From assembly GCA_012521015.1 (NCBI GenBank), contig JAAYNE010000121.1, positions 1 to 34,709 on the forward strand: 34,709 nt of DNA, given 5' to 3'. The stretch comes from Clostridiaceae bacterium. Its GTDB lineage: Bacteria; Bacillota; Clostridia; Saccharofermentanales; DTU023. This document shows positions 25,737 through 33,021 of the stretch, piece by piece. How positions within the stretch are numbered: position 1 is the stretch's first letter; each line of letters opens with the position of its first letter. The translations under genes were made by a program, and so were the position numbers. The notes beneath the pieces were generated by a model that worked only from the letters and a program-made list of their open reading frames with translations, ran no database searches and had not been told where the DNA came from.

Positions 25737-26546
25737 TCATGGTTTATTTGCCTGAATATTGTTTTTCAGCCAAGATTTCAAGCTGATTATTTTAAATTTT
25801 CGAGCTAAACGTTTATACCACGGGAACAAAGAGATGTCCTGCGGATAAAACAGATGAGCATGACTCATATCGAGAAAAATCGGGTAAAGATAAGAAGTTT
25901 GCTCAGTACTGACATAGTTTACGATTCCGGCTCCGGCAGAGAGAATTTCTTCTTCGTTTTTCATATCTGTGATCAAAATCAGATTATTTTGGCTGACAGG
26001 CTTTTTCAGGTTTTCCGATTCGATAAACCTTAAAGTTTCCGACAGAATGTTATCAACAATCAAGACATTTAAAATAGGACGATAAAGTAAAAATATTCGA
26101 TGGTATTTACTCTGAAATTTATGATTAATGAAAGGAGTCTTTTTTTCAAAAATCAAACCTAAGCGATGCTTGGCAACTTGTTGGTAATTTTGTCGATCAA
26201 ACCAATCGGTGATCATTTGTACAATATTTCCTTGTCGTTTAATCTGACTCAGCAAAACAGTATCAAGTTTGTATTTTTCCACCTTAGCTAATTTTGCCAA
26301 ACTTTTGGGGTCGGCAGGGTTATAGGGGTGAATTACGTGATCAGCAATCATTGTGTTTATGCTACCTACACAAAATATAATATATAGAATTGCTAAACCG
26401 GCAAAGATTAGATTCAGCCATTTCATTGCGAGCAAAGGTTGTAAATGTTGAATATTGCTTCGAATCCATAATAGAGCAAATCCAAGCAATAAAAGAATAA
26501 AAATTTGGCTGATTATATTGCGGATTTTCCAATACTTCCGTTTCAC
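25737..26546 (-). CDS. Uncharacterised membrane protein upstream of the putative metalloprotease
   Basis: A 269-residue protein starting at GTG with AGGGGTG just upstream. Two hydrophobic helices near the N-terminus (about residues 13-28 and 45-65) form a hairpin, leaving about 200 hydrophilic residues after residue 70, probably in the cytoplasm. I recognise no domain. The soluble part alternates strands and helices (RIFLLYRPILNVLIVDNIL, NLILITDMKNEEEIL, YLYPIFLDMSHAHLFYPQD). It is the first gene of a two-gene unit with the metzincin-like protein, so it may anchor or deliver that protein. Confidence 0.7.
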   Translation of the reverse strand: MKRKYWKIRNIISQIFILLLLGFALLWIRSNIQHLQPLLAMKWLNLIFAGLAILYIIFCVGSINTMIADHVIHPYNPADPKSLAKLAKVEKYKLDTVLLSQIKRQGNIVQMITDWFDRQNYQQVAKHRLGLIFEKKTPFINHKFQSKYHRIFLLYRPILNVLIVDNILSETLRFIESENLKKPVSQNNLILITDMKNEEEILSAGAGIVNYVSTEQTSYLYPIFLDMSHAHLFYPQDISLFPWYKRLARKFKIISLKSWLKNNIQANKP

Positions 26547-26806
26547 ACTTCACCCCTAATTTTTTATAATTGTATCATTAAAAAAAACATTTTAAAACTT
26601 GAGATTTAATCCAGTGACTAAATTATGTTTCCTATTAAATTGTTCAACTAATGTAGATTTAGAAAATTCTAGAAATTCAATCGGTGGCAATTAAACAACT
26701 TTTACCACAATTTTTTAGTATAAGTTATAAGATTGTTACTTTAATTTCATCTTAAATAATTAAACGAAAAAGAGAGAATGGATTATCTGCAAGGAAAAAT
26801 ACTTTA

Positions 26807-27088
26807 TTAATTATTTTCTACAGAATAAGGATCCTTAACATCAGCCACTTCCAAAGAGTTTTTCCGGGATTTAAGAAAGGGTTGTTCAAAATCGTTCCCG
26901 ATTAAAGTGTCAAGACTGACTTTAAAATAAGAGCTGATTTTTTTGGCAACAGCAAGACTGGGAATTCTTTCAGCATTTTCATAATGTGAAACCAAACTGC
27001 GAGAAATGCCTAGTTCTTTTGCTAACATTAATTGAGTTAAATTATTTTGTTTGCGTAATTGTTTGAGATTATTTGAAAAATCTGTCAT
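26807..27088 (-). CDS. XRE family transcriptional regulator
   Basis: A 93-residue DNA-binding protein. The start at 27088 is preferred over a longer frame from 27163 because AGGTGG lies six bases before it. The helix-turn-helix is at about residues 7-60 (LKQLRKQNNLTQLMLAKELGISRSLVSHYENAERIPS). A short C-terminal tail carries no ligand domain. Its upstream region contains an inverted repeat overlapping a promoter, so autoregulation is likely. It diverges from a second XRE gene 246 bases away. Targets are unknown. Confidence 0.88.
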   Translation of the reverse strand: MTDFSNNLKQLRKQNNLTQLMLAKELGISRSLVSHYENAERIPSLAVAKKISSYFKVSLDTLIGNDFEQPFLKSRKNSLEVADVKDPYSVENN

Positions 27089-27114
27089 AAGACCACCTAA
27101 ATTAAAATGAAATA

Positions 27115-27149
27115 ATGTTACAATCAGCGACTGTTTCTTATTGTAACAT
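27115..27149 (-). promoter_or_regulatory. Operator-like inverted repeat overlapping an extended -10
   Basis: ATGTTACAAT (27115-27124) and ATTGTAACAT (27140-27149) are perfect 10-bp inverted arms 15 bases apart. The right arm, read on the minus strand, contains TGTTACAAT, an extended -10 (TGnTACAAT) for the XRE gene starting at 27088. A protein bound here would block that promoter. Confidence 0.65.
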
Positions 27150-27253
27150 ATTTTCAGAAACAAGTAGTTAGTTAATTACAAATTGGACAGAGTAAATTTT
27201 GACAAATTTAGGAAATCAAAAATTTAATTTGATTCAGTCTTTTTTATTTAATG

Positions 27254-27282
27254 CTGAAGAATATTTAAATTCGTGATACAAT
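27254..27282 (+). promoter_or_regulatory. Promoter of the small plus-strand XRE gene
   Basis: CTGAAG (27254-27259), 17 bases, TACAAT (27277-27282), preceded by TGA to give an extended -10. Confidence 0.5.
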
Positions 27283-27285
27283 AAG

Positions 27286-27305
27286 TAACATCAAAGTACA
27301 TGTTA
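27286..27305 (+). promoter_or_regulatory. Second operator-like inverted repeat
   Basis: TAACAT (27286-27291), eight bases, ATGTTA (27300-27305), just downstream of the -10 at 27277. The half-site ATGTTA is the one found in the repeat at 27115-27149, in opposite arrangement. Confidence 0.45.
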
Positions 27306-27334
27306 AATCAATAATGATATTAAGGAGTAACAAG

Positions 27335-27520
27335 ATGCGTGATTGGTTAAAAGAACTACGATTAGTATCAGGCTATACTCAGACCGATATTGCCAATTCA
27401 TTGAGAATTTCACGTTCTTACTATACGCAAATTGAGTTGGGGAATAGAAATCCTTCTCCTAAAGTAGCAATTGAATTAGGTAAATTATTAGATTTTGAAT
27501 GGACTCGATTTTTTGAATGA
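27335..27520 (+). CDS. Small Cro-like XRE regulator
   Basis: A 61-residue protein that is little more than a helix-turn-helix (residues about 3-58: LKELRLVSGYTQTDIANSLRISRSYYTQIELGNRNPSPKVAIELGKLL). ATG 27335 is chosen because AAGGAG lies seven bases upstream. It diverges from the 93-residue XRE gene, and both upstream regions share ATGTTA half-sites. The pair resembles a small two-regulator switch, but no phage or conjugation genes lie nearby. Confidence 0.88.
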   Translation: MRDWLKELRLVSGYTQTDIANSLRISRSYYTQIELGNRNPSPKVAIELGKLLDFEWTRFFE

Positions 27521-27636
27521 GAGCTGCAGATTCTACTTAATAACAAATTTTTGCAAATTATAGAATAACAGCTGCAGTATTCCGTTTATCGATAAATGTT
27601 TGCTAGCTTAATTTCACAATTGTTCATTTTTGTATC

Positions 27637-27664
27637 TTGAAGATGCTTGTCAGAATGCTATAAT
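27637..27664 (+). promoter_or_regulatory. Promoter of the ctsR-mcsA-mcsB-clpC operon
   Basis: TTGAAG (27637-27642), 16 bases, TATAAT (27659-27664). The -10 is perfect and the CtsR box begins ten bases later. Confidence 0.75.
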
Positions 27665-27673
27665 AGTTTTAAA

Positions 27674-27696
27674 AATCAAAGAAAGTCAAAGTCAAA
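27674..27696 (+). promoter_or_regulatory. CtsR operator
   Basis: AATCAAA-GAA-AGTCAAA matches the known CtsR heptad tandem (RGTCAAA-NAN-RGTCAAA) with one mismatch. A third GTCAAA follows directly at 27691-27696. It covers the start-site region of the operon, so CtsR represses its own operon. Confidence 0.85.
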
Positions 27697-27738
27697 ATAT
27701 GAAATAATCAAATACCAAGATAGTAAGGGAGTGGGTTA

Positions 27739-28221
27739 ATGTCAAAGATAAGTGATGCAATAGAAGCAATTTTAAAGCAAATGTTGGATGAGAATGAAGG
27801 AATTGCAGAATTTACTCGCAATGAATTGGCAGAAAAAATGAATTGTGTACCTTCACAAATAACCTATGTTCTCCAGACCCGATTTACCAACGGTATGGGC
27901 TATCTCAAAGAAAGTAAGCGTGGAGGTGGAGGCTCGATAACTATCAGAAGAGTGGAGTTTTCTTCACCTAAACAACAACTAGCTCAGCAAATTCAATCTG
28001 TACCAAAAAGTCTCAGTCAACAAAAGGCATATTTAATTTTGGATAATTTGAGTGAACAAGAAGTCATTGATGAGAGAATTTCAAAAATAGTCAAATCTGC
28101 AGTCTCGCATCAAGCTTTACATAAAGTGCCGAATCTGATTGTCGATCAAGTCCGTTCAGATGTTTTTGTAAATATCTTATTAGTACTTTATCAACAAAAA
28201 TATGCAGGAGGAAAAAATTAA
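27739..28221 (+). CDS. ctsR: Transcriptional repressor CtsR
   Basis: A 160-residue repressor of the class III heat-shock genes. The N-terminal winged helix-turn-helix (about residues 1-72) contains NELAEKMNCVPSQITYVLQTRF and the glycine-rich wing RGGGG at 61-65. In Bacillus that loop is the heat-sensing and DNA-contacting part. The C-terminal part is the dimerisation and McsB-recognition domain. AAGGGAG precedes the ATG. The mcsA start codon overlaps its stop (TAATG). An operator matching its consensus lies 43 bases upstream. Confidence 0.96.
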   Translation: MSKISDAIEAILKQMLDENEGIAEFTRNELAEKMNCVPSQITYVLQTRFTNGMGYLKESKRGGGGSITIRRVEFSSPKQQLAQQIQSVPKSLSQQKAYLILDNLSEQEVIDERISKIVKSAVSHQALHKVPNLIVDQVRSDVFVNILLVLYQQKYAGGKN

Positions 28222-28790
28222 TGTTATGTGAAAAATGTCTGAAAAATGAAGCTAATATTTCGGTTAAAACGATGATTAATGGTGTTGCGAAAACCTATCA
28301 ACTCTGCTCCGAATGTGCGCAAAAACAGGGACTATTCCAACCAGGATTTGGCTTTGAGAGTTTTCCGATGTCCAATTATTTAGGTCAAGCTTTATTTAAT
28401 TTTCCTTTTGGTTCATTAAGCAACCAACCGAAAACTATCGGAACCAAAATAGATAAGTCCGTATGTTGTCCAGCCTGCGGTCAGGAATTTGCCGATTTCA
28501 GAAAAAGCGGTCTATTTGGTTGTCCAGAATGTTATTCAACATTTCATGATGTAATTTGCTCAATGTTGGATCAAATTCATGGTGGGCATATTCATAATGT
28601 TACTCAAATTGTACCGCATAATATAGAAGTCGATAAATCGGAACCACTTACGGAGATTGAACAATTAAAATCTGAGTTAAAAGAGAAAATTCAATTGGAG
28701 CAATATGAAGAAGCTGCTGTAATTAGGGATAAAATTAAAGAATTGACTGCTGCCGAAAATAGTGATCCGGCAAATGATATTGAATCTTAA
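28221..28790 (+). CDS. mcsA: McsA, zinc-binding activator of McsB
   Basis: A 189-residue protein with paired CxxC zinc motifs. The first pair is Cys3/Cys6 and Cys29/Cys32; the second is CPAC and CPEC (about 83-107). A C-terminal UVR motif is at about 148-180 (LKSELKEKIQLEQYEEAAVIRDKIKEL). McsA activates the arginine kinase McsB and helps deliver CtsR to ClpC. It is translationally coupled to ctsR by a one-base overlap, and mcsB follows 27 bases later. Confidence 0.94.
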   Translation: MLCEKCLKNEANISVKTMINGVAKTYQLCSECAQKQGLFQPGFGFESFPMSNYLGQALFNFPFGSLSNQPKTIGTKIDKSVCCPACGQEFADFRKSGLFGCPECYSTFHDVICSMLDQIHGGHIHNVTQIVPHNIEVDKSEPLTEIEQLKSELKEKIQLEQYEEAAVIRDKIKELTAAENSDPANDIES

Positions 28791-28817
28791 ATTGAACCTG
28801 AAGGAGAAGAAAAAAAT

Positions 28818-29852
28818 ATGAGTTGGTACGAAGAACACGGAGCTGATCAGGACGTAGTAATCAGTACGAGAGTACGTTTTGCCCGCAATATTAAAGGTTA
28901 TAAATTTCCCCATTTGCTAAATAATACAAAAACTGCCGAGTTGACCAATGAAGTTGTTACAGCTGTGCAAAGGCTTGATCCAAAATCTTTTCACTTGGTT
29001 GAATTGAATAGTATGAATTTGATCGATAAACAGAGTTTAGCGGAAAGACATTTAATTAGCCCACAATTGATTAATTCTAAACAGAATAAATCCTTGTTAA
29101 TAAATAAGAATGAAGATTTGAGTGTACTGATTCTGGATGAAGATCATTTAAGAATTCAAGCTATTAAAGCCGGTTTTAGTCCGGATCAGGCTTTTAAGCA
29201 AGCCAAAAATTTAGCTGTTGCCTTGGAAAGTGTTTTGGAAATAGCTTGCGATCAGGAATTCGGTTACTTGACAGCCTGTCCCACCAATGTAGGAACCGGA
29301 CTTAGGATTTCTGCTCTCTTACATGTTCCGGGTTTGGAACATTTGAATCAATTAAAGTATATGATCGAATCTTTGCGCAGATCGGGCTTTACAGTTAGAG
29401 GTTATTATGGTGAAGGCAGTTCCGAACAAGGTCAAATGTTGCAAATTTCAAATCAAATTACATTAGGCAAGACGGATCAGGATTTAGTCAATCAGTTTAA
29501 AACGATACTTAGTGTTTTTATTAAACAAGAACGTGAAGCAAGAAAAAACTGGTATGAAAATGAGCAAATAAAATTGCAAGATAAAATTTATCGCTCTAAG
29601 GCAATTTTAAGTAATGCATATTTAATTGGACATGAAGAGGCATTTAATTGTTTGAGTGATATACGTTTAGGTCGTGCTTTAGGTTTTGCCGGATTTCCGG
29701 ACTATACTGATATTTTAACTCTGATTTATTTAATCGGTGTAGGATCAATTCAGAAAAAAGAAGGGCAAATCATAAATAGTGAACAAAGAGATATTGCCAG
29801 AGCTAAATTAATAAAAAATTATTTTGCTGATGTTACTAATAATAAAGAATAA
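28818..29852 (+). CDS. mcsB: Protein arginine kinase McsB
   Basis: A 344-residue guanido kinase-family enzyme that phosphorylates arginine residues on proteins, marking them for ClpC-ClpP. It has ISTRVRFARNIKGY (residues 15-28), AERHLIS, DEDHLRIQ and the loop LTACPTNVGTGLR with Cys154, the residue equivalent to the catalytic-loop Cys of creatine kinase relatives. RLGRALGFAG lies near the C-terminus. AAGGAG at 28801-28806 is 11 bases before the ATG. It belongs to the CtsR-controlled operon; clpC follows after 87 bases without an obvious promoter. Confidence 0.96.
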   Translation: MSWYEEHGADQDVVISTRVRFARNIKGYKFPHLLNNTKTAELTNEVVTAVQRLDPKSFHLVELNSMNLIDKQSLAERHLISPQLINSKQNKSLLINKNEDLSVLILDEDHLRIQAIKAGFSPDQAFKQAKNLAVALESVLEIACDQEFGYLTACPTNVGTGLRISALLHVPGLEHLNQLKYMIESLRRSGFTVRGYYGEGSSEQGQMLQISNQITLGKTDQDLVNQFKTILSVFIKQEREARKNWYENEQIKLQDKIYRSKAILSNAYLIGHEEAFNCLSDIRLGRALGFAGFPDYTDILTLIYLIGVGSIQKKEGQIINSEQRDIARAKLIKNYFADVTNNKE

Positions 29853-29939
29853 TAACTTTTGATTAAAAACTTTAAAATGATTTGAAAACAACTGTGAGAA
29901 TTAATAAATTAATAATTATTGAAAATGGAGGAAATAGAT

Positions 29940-32495
29940 ATGATGATAAAATTATCCGAACGTTCCGGTAAAGTGCTTACTGAAGCATATAAAACAGCAA
30001 GATCTTACGGTATAGATTATATTGGAACGGAGTATTTGTTAAAAGGAATTCTGGTAGAAGGTGGCAAAGCCGGTCAAATTTTGAATAAGTATAATTTAAC
30101 TGTCGAGAATATAACAGAAGTCTTGAATCAATTTAATAAACAAGAACCGAAGGATTTCTCTGTTGATAGCAATGTCAGTGGTGATCAGATTTACCAAATG
30201 ATGACACCCAGAACTAAACAGGTTCTAAATTTGGCTGCGAGAGAGGCAAATGTACGAAATGTACCTGCAGTTGAACCTGAGCATCTATTATTAGGAATTT
30301 TAAGAGAAGGTGATAGTGTTGCAGTCAGAATTCTCCGTAGTGCGAATATCAGTATCCAAAAACTTTATGCCGAGATAATTCAAAGTTTTGGTGGTTCTTT
30401 CTTCGACAGCCTTTTTGGTCAGCTGGCAAATAGTCCTGAGGGACCGGATTTGGCTGGTAAAAGCAGCTCGTCCGGACAAGCCGGACCAAAAAACAGTTCT
30501 ACGCCGACTTTGGATCAATTCGGCATTGATTTTACTGAGGTGGCAAGAAATGACGGATTTGATCCGATTATCGGTCGTGATGAAGAGATTATGCGCTCAA
30601 TGCAAATTCTTTGCCGCAGAACTAAAAACAATCCGGTACTGATCGGTGAACCCGGTGTAGGAAAAACTGCTATTGCAGAAGGCTTAGCTCAAAAAATTGC
30701 TGCAGATGATGTACCTGATCTTTTGAAAAACAAACGGCTCTTTTCGCTTGATCTTACCGGTATGCTGGCAGGTGCAAAATACAGGGGTGAATTTGAAGAA
30801 CGTCTGAAGAACGGCATCGATGAGGCGGCAAAAGCTGGTAATGTAATTTTATTTATTGATGAATTGCATACTATCATTGGTGCAGGAGCATCCGAAGGTG
30901 CTATGGATGCTTCAAACATCTTGAAACCGATGCTGGCAAGAGGTGAAATGCAGGTAATTGGCGCAACGACAATTGATGAATATCGAAAGAATATAGAAAA
31001 AGATGCTGCTTTAGCCAGAAGATTCCAGCCTGTGATGATTGATGAACCGAGTGAAGAAGAATCAGTCCGTATCTTGAGTGGTTTAAGAAAAAAATATGAG
31101 GATCATCATAAAGTTGTAATTACTGATGAAGCAATTGAAGAAGCGGTTAAATTGTCCAGTCGTTACATTACGGATCGATTTTTACCGGATAAGGCAATTG
31201 ACTTGATTGATGAAGCTTCATCGAAAATCAGGATGAGTATTTCGGAAGAACCGCAAGATTTGAAAGATAAAGAGGAAGCATTAGCAAAAATTATTCAGGA
31301 AAAAGAAACAGCGGTAGAAAAAGAAGAATTTGAACAAGCTGCGAAACTCCTGCAAGAAGAAAATAAATTAATAGCAGAGATTGATGCAGTAAAGACTGAA
31401 CAAAATGATAATGAAACGAAAGAACGTCCTGAAATTAAAGTTGACGATATTGCGGAAATCGTTGCTTCTTGGACCGGAATTCCAGTAATGAAGTTGACTG
31501 AGGATGATCATGAAAAAATGAAAAATCTGGAAGCTGAACTCAAAAAACGGGTAATTGGTCAAGATGAGGCGGTAGCTGCAGTTGCTAAGGCAATTCGCAG
31601 AGGCAGGCTGGGCTTGAAAAATCCGAATCGTCCGACAGGATCTTTCGTTTTCTTGGGTACAACCGGTGTCGGTAAAACCGAATTGGCAAAAGCTCTGGCA
31701 GATACAATGTTCGGTGATGAAAATGCAATGGTCAGAATTGATATGTCTGAGTACATGGAAAAATTTGATGTTTCAAAACTGATTGGATCTCCTCCGGGTT
31801 ATGTTGGTTATGAAGAAGGCGGACAGCTAACTGAAAAAGTAAGGAGAAGACCATATACAGTTATTTTATTTGATGAAATTGAAAAAGCTCATCCGGATGT
31901 GTTTAATGTTTTACTACAAGTTTTGGAAGACGGTCGTTTAACAGATGGTCAAGGTCGCACAGTCGATTTCAAAAATACTATAATTATCATGACATCGAAT
32001 ATCGGAGCACGTCTTTTAACTTCAAGCAGTGGCGGAAAGATTGGTTTTGCAGCACCGGTAAATGATGAGCAAGAGGATAATTCTCAAATTGATGAAAATT
32101 TATATGGCGGCAGAAGCTATGAAGAAGCCAAAGAATTAATTATGAAGGAAGTAAAAAACACTTTCCCCCCTGAATTCCTGAACAGAATTGATGAAATGAT
32201 TTTCTTTACGATGTTGTCGCAAGAAGCATTATTGCAAATTGTGAATATTATGCTGGCCCAACTTGAAAAGAGAATTGCCGATATCGGCATCCAAATTGAA
32301 GTCACCGATCAGACAAAAAATTGGCTGGTCAAGAACGGCTATGAACCGCAATATGGTGCCAGACCGTTACGTCGTTTGATTCAATCTGCAATTGAGGATA
32401 AATTCTCGGAGGCGATGCTGGATGATATCATTGCAGAAGGTGATACGGCTTTAATAGATGTACTGGATGACCAAATTGTAATCAGTAAAAAATAA
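29940..32495 (+). CDS. clpC: ATP-dependent Clp protease ATP-binding subunit ClpC
   Basis: An 851-residue Hsp100 unfoldase that feeds substrates, including arginine-phosphorylated proteins, to ClpP. ATG 29940 is preferred: GGAGG at 29927-29931 sits eight bases upstream, whereas an in-frame TTG at 29919 precedes that SD. Two Clp_N repeats are at residues 1-145, followed by a longer-than-usual Gly/Ser linker (about 150-195). The first AAA+ domain has GEPGVGKT (236-243) and LFIDELHT. A UVR-type middle coiled coil spans about 440-485 (VEKEEFEQAAKLLQEENKL). The second AAA+ domain has GTTGVGKT (573-580) and ILFDEIEKAHPDV, and YGARPLRRLI is near the C-terminus. It is the last gene of the CtsR operon. 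Confidence 0.97.
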   Translation: MMIKLSERSGKVLTEAYKTARSYGIDYIGTEYLLKGILVEGGKAGQILNKYNLTVENITEVLNQFNKQEPKDFSVDSNVSGDQIYQMMTPRTKQVLNLAAREANVRNVPAVEPEHLLLGILREGDSVAVRILRSANISIQKLYAEIIQSFGGSFFDSLFGQLANSPEGPDLAGKSSSSGQAGPKNSSTPTLDQFGIDFTEVARNDGFDPIIGRDEEIMRSMQILCRRTKNNPVLIGEPGVGKTAIAEGLAQKIAADDVPDLLKNKRLFSLDLTGMLAGAKYRGEFEERLKNGIDEAAKAGNVILFIDELHTIIGAGASEGAMDASNILKPMLARGEMQVIGATTIDEYRKNIEKDAALARRFQPVMIDEPSEEESVRILSGLRKKYEDHHKVVITDEAIEEAVKLSSRYITDRFLPDKAIDLIDEASSKIRMSISEEPQDLKDKEEALAKIIQEKETAVEKEEFEQAAKLLQEENKLIAEIDAVKTEQNDNETKERPEIKVDDIAEIVASWTGIPVMKLTEDDHEKMKNLEAELKKRVIGQDEAVAAVAKAIRRGRLGLKNPNRPTGSFVFLGTTGVGKTELAKALADTMFGDENAMVRIDMSEYMEKFDVSKLIGSPPGYVGYEEGGQLTEKVRRRPYTVILFDEIEKAHPDVFNVLLQVLEDGRLTDGQGRTVDFKNTIIIMTSNIGARLLTSSSGGKIGFAAPVNDEQEDNSQIDENLYGGRSYEEAKELIMKEVKNTFPPEFLNRIDEMIFFTMLSQEALLQIVNIMLAQLEKRIADIGIQIEVTDQTKNWLVKNGYEPQYGARPLRRLIQSAIEDKFSEAMLDDIIAEGDTALIDVLDDQIVISKK

Positions 32496-32570
32496 TGTAA
32501 AACAAAGCTATAAAATCATAGAATTGTTAAATCTAAGTATATTTTATGATTTATATAAGAAAACCGAATT

Positions 32571-32628
32571 TGTCTCAAAAATTTGAGTTCTGCAAATTTC
32601 GAATTGCTGAATTTCGATTTTTGAGACA
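32571..32628. repeat. Hairpin element, copy 2, after clpC
   Basis: TGTCTCAAAA (32571-32580) pairs exactly with TTTTGAGACA (32619-32628), and T-rich sequence (TTTTCTTATTTC) follows. It could end clpC transcription, but its 38-base interior is large for a simple terminator. The interior aligns with copy 1 at 21872-21927. Confidence 0.6.
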
Positions 32629-32786
32629 TTTTCTTATTTCTAAATCGAATTCATTTATTAACAATACAAGTTATAAGTGATATTGAAATTAATATTTCAT
32701 AGGTCAGAAAATCCTAAAACATAATGGTAAATGTTGTCAATGAAAAGATTTTGTTTTTATATTTTCTTAAATTTAATTGAACCTTA

Positions 32787-32815
32787 TTGACCTGAAATAA
32801 TGTTTATTTTATTAT
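32787..32815 (+). promoter_or_regulatory. Promoter of the BspA-type gene
   Basis: TTGACC (32787-32792), 17 bases, TATTAT (32810-32815). It predicts a leader of about 200 bases before the ATG at 33022. Confidence 0.65.
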
Positions 32816-33021
32816 TAGGATATAAAATATTTAAACACCATTATATTAATTGCAACTCAACGAACTTAATTTTTTGAGGAACGAAAACGATCAAGAACGA
32901 TCGAACAATCAAAATTATCAAAATTTTCGACCTATCGAAACAATTGCAAAAACCGTTCAACAAAATCCCATTCAAAAATTCAAAATTAAATAATCCAAGC
33001 ATCAGGATAAAGGAGAAGCCT

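Larger units (their letters stand above)
32496..33021. other. 526-base intergenic region between clpC and the BspA-type gene
   Basis: There is no open frame of note. It holds a hairpin element (32571-32628) and a promoter (32787-32815). An A/C-rich leader of about 200 bases follows, containing a short direct repeat (AACGATCAAG, AACGATCGAA at about 32886-32905) and a clear SD at 33011-33015. Confidence 0.7.

Noticed and set aside
26547-26806. 260-base gap searched for a small gene or RNA
   Set aside because: AT-rich with no frame, SD, stable hairpin or recognisable motif.
26807-27520. Toxin-antitoxin or prophage remnant at the XRE pair
   Set aside because: Both proteins are simple DNA-binding regulators; no toxin-like, integrase or structural phage gene is present, and housekeeping genes flank them.
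27522-27577. Two AGCTGCAG palindromes with TTCTA/TAGAA between them as a terminator or operator
   Set aside because: The pairing needs an unequal internal loop and there is no T run; support is too weak to annotate.
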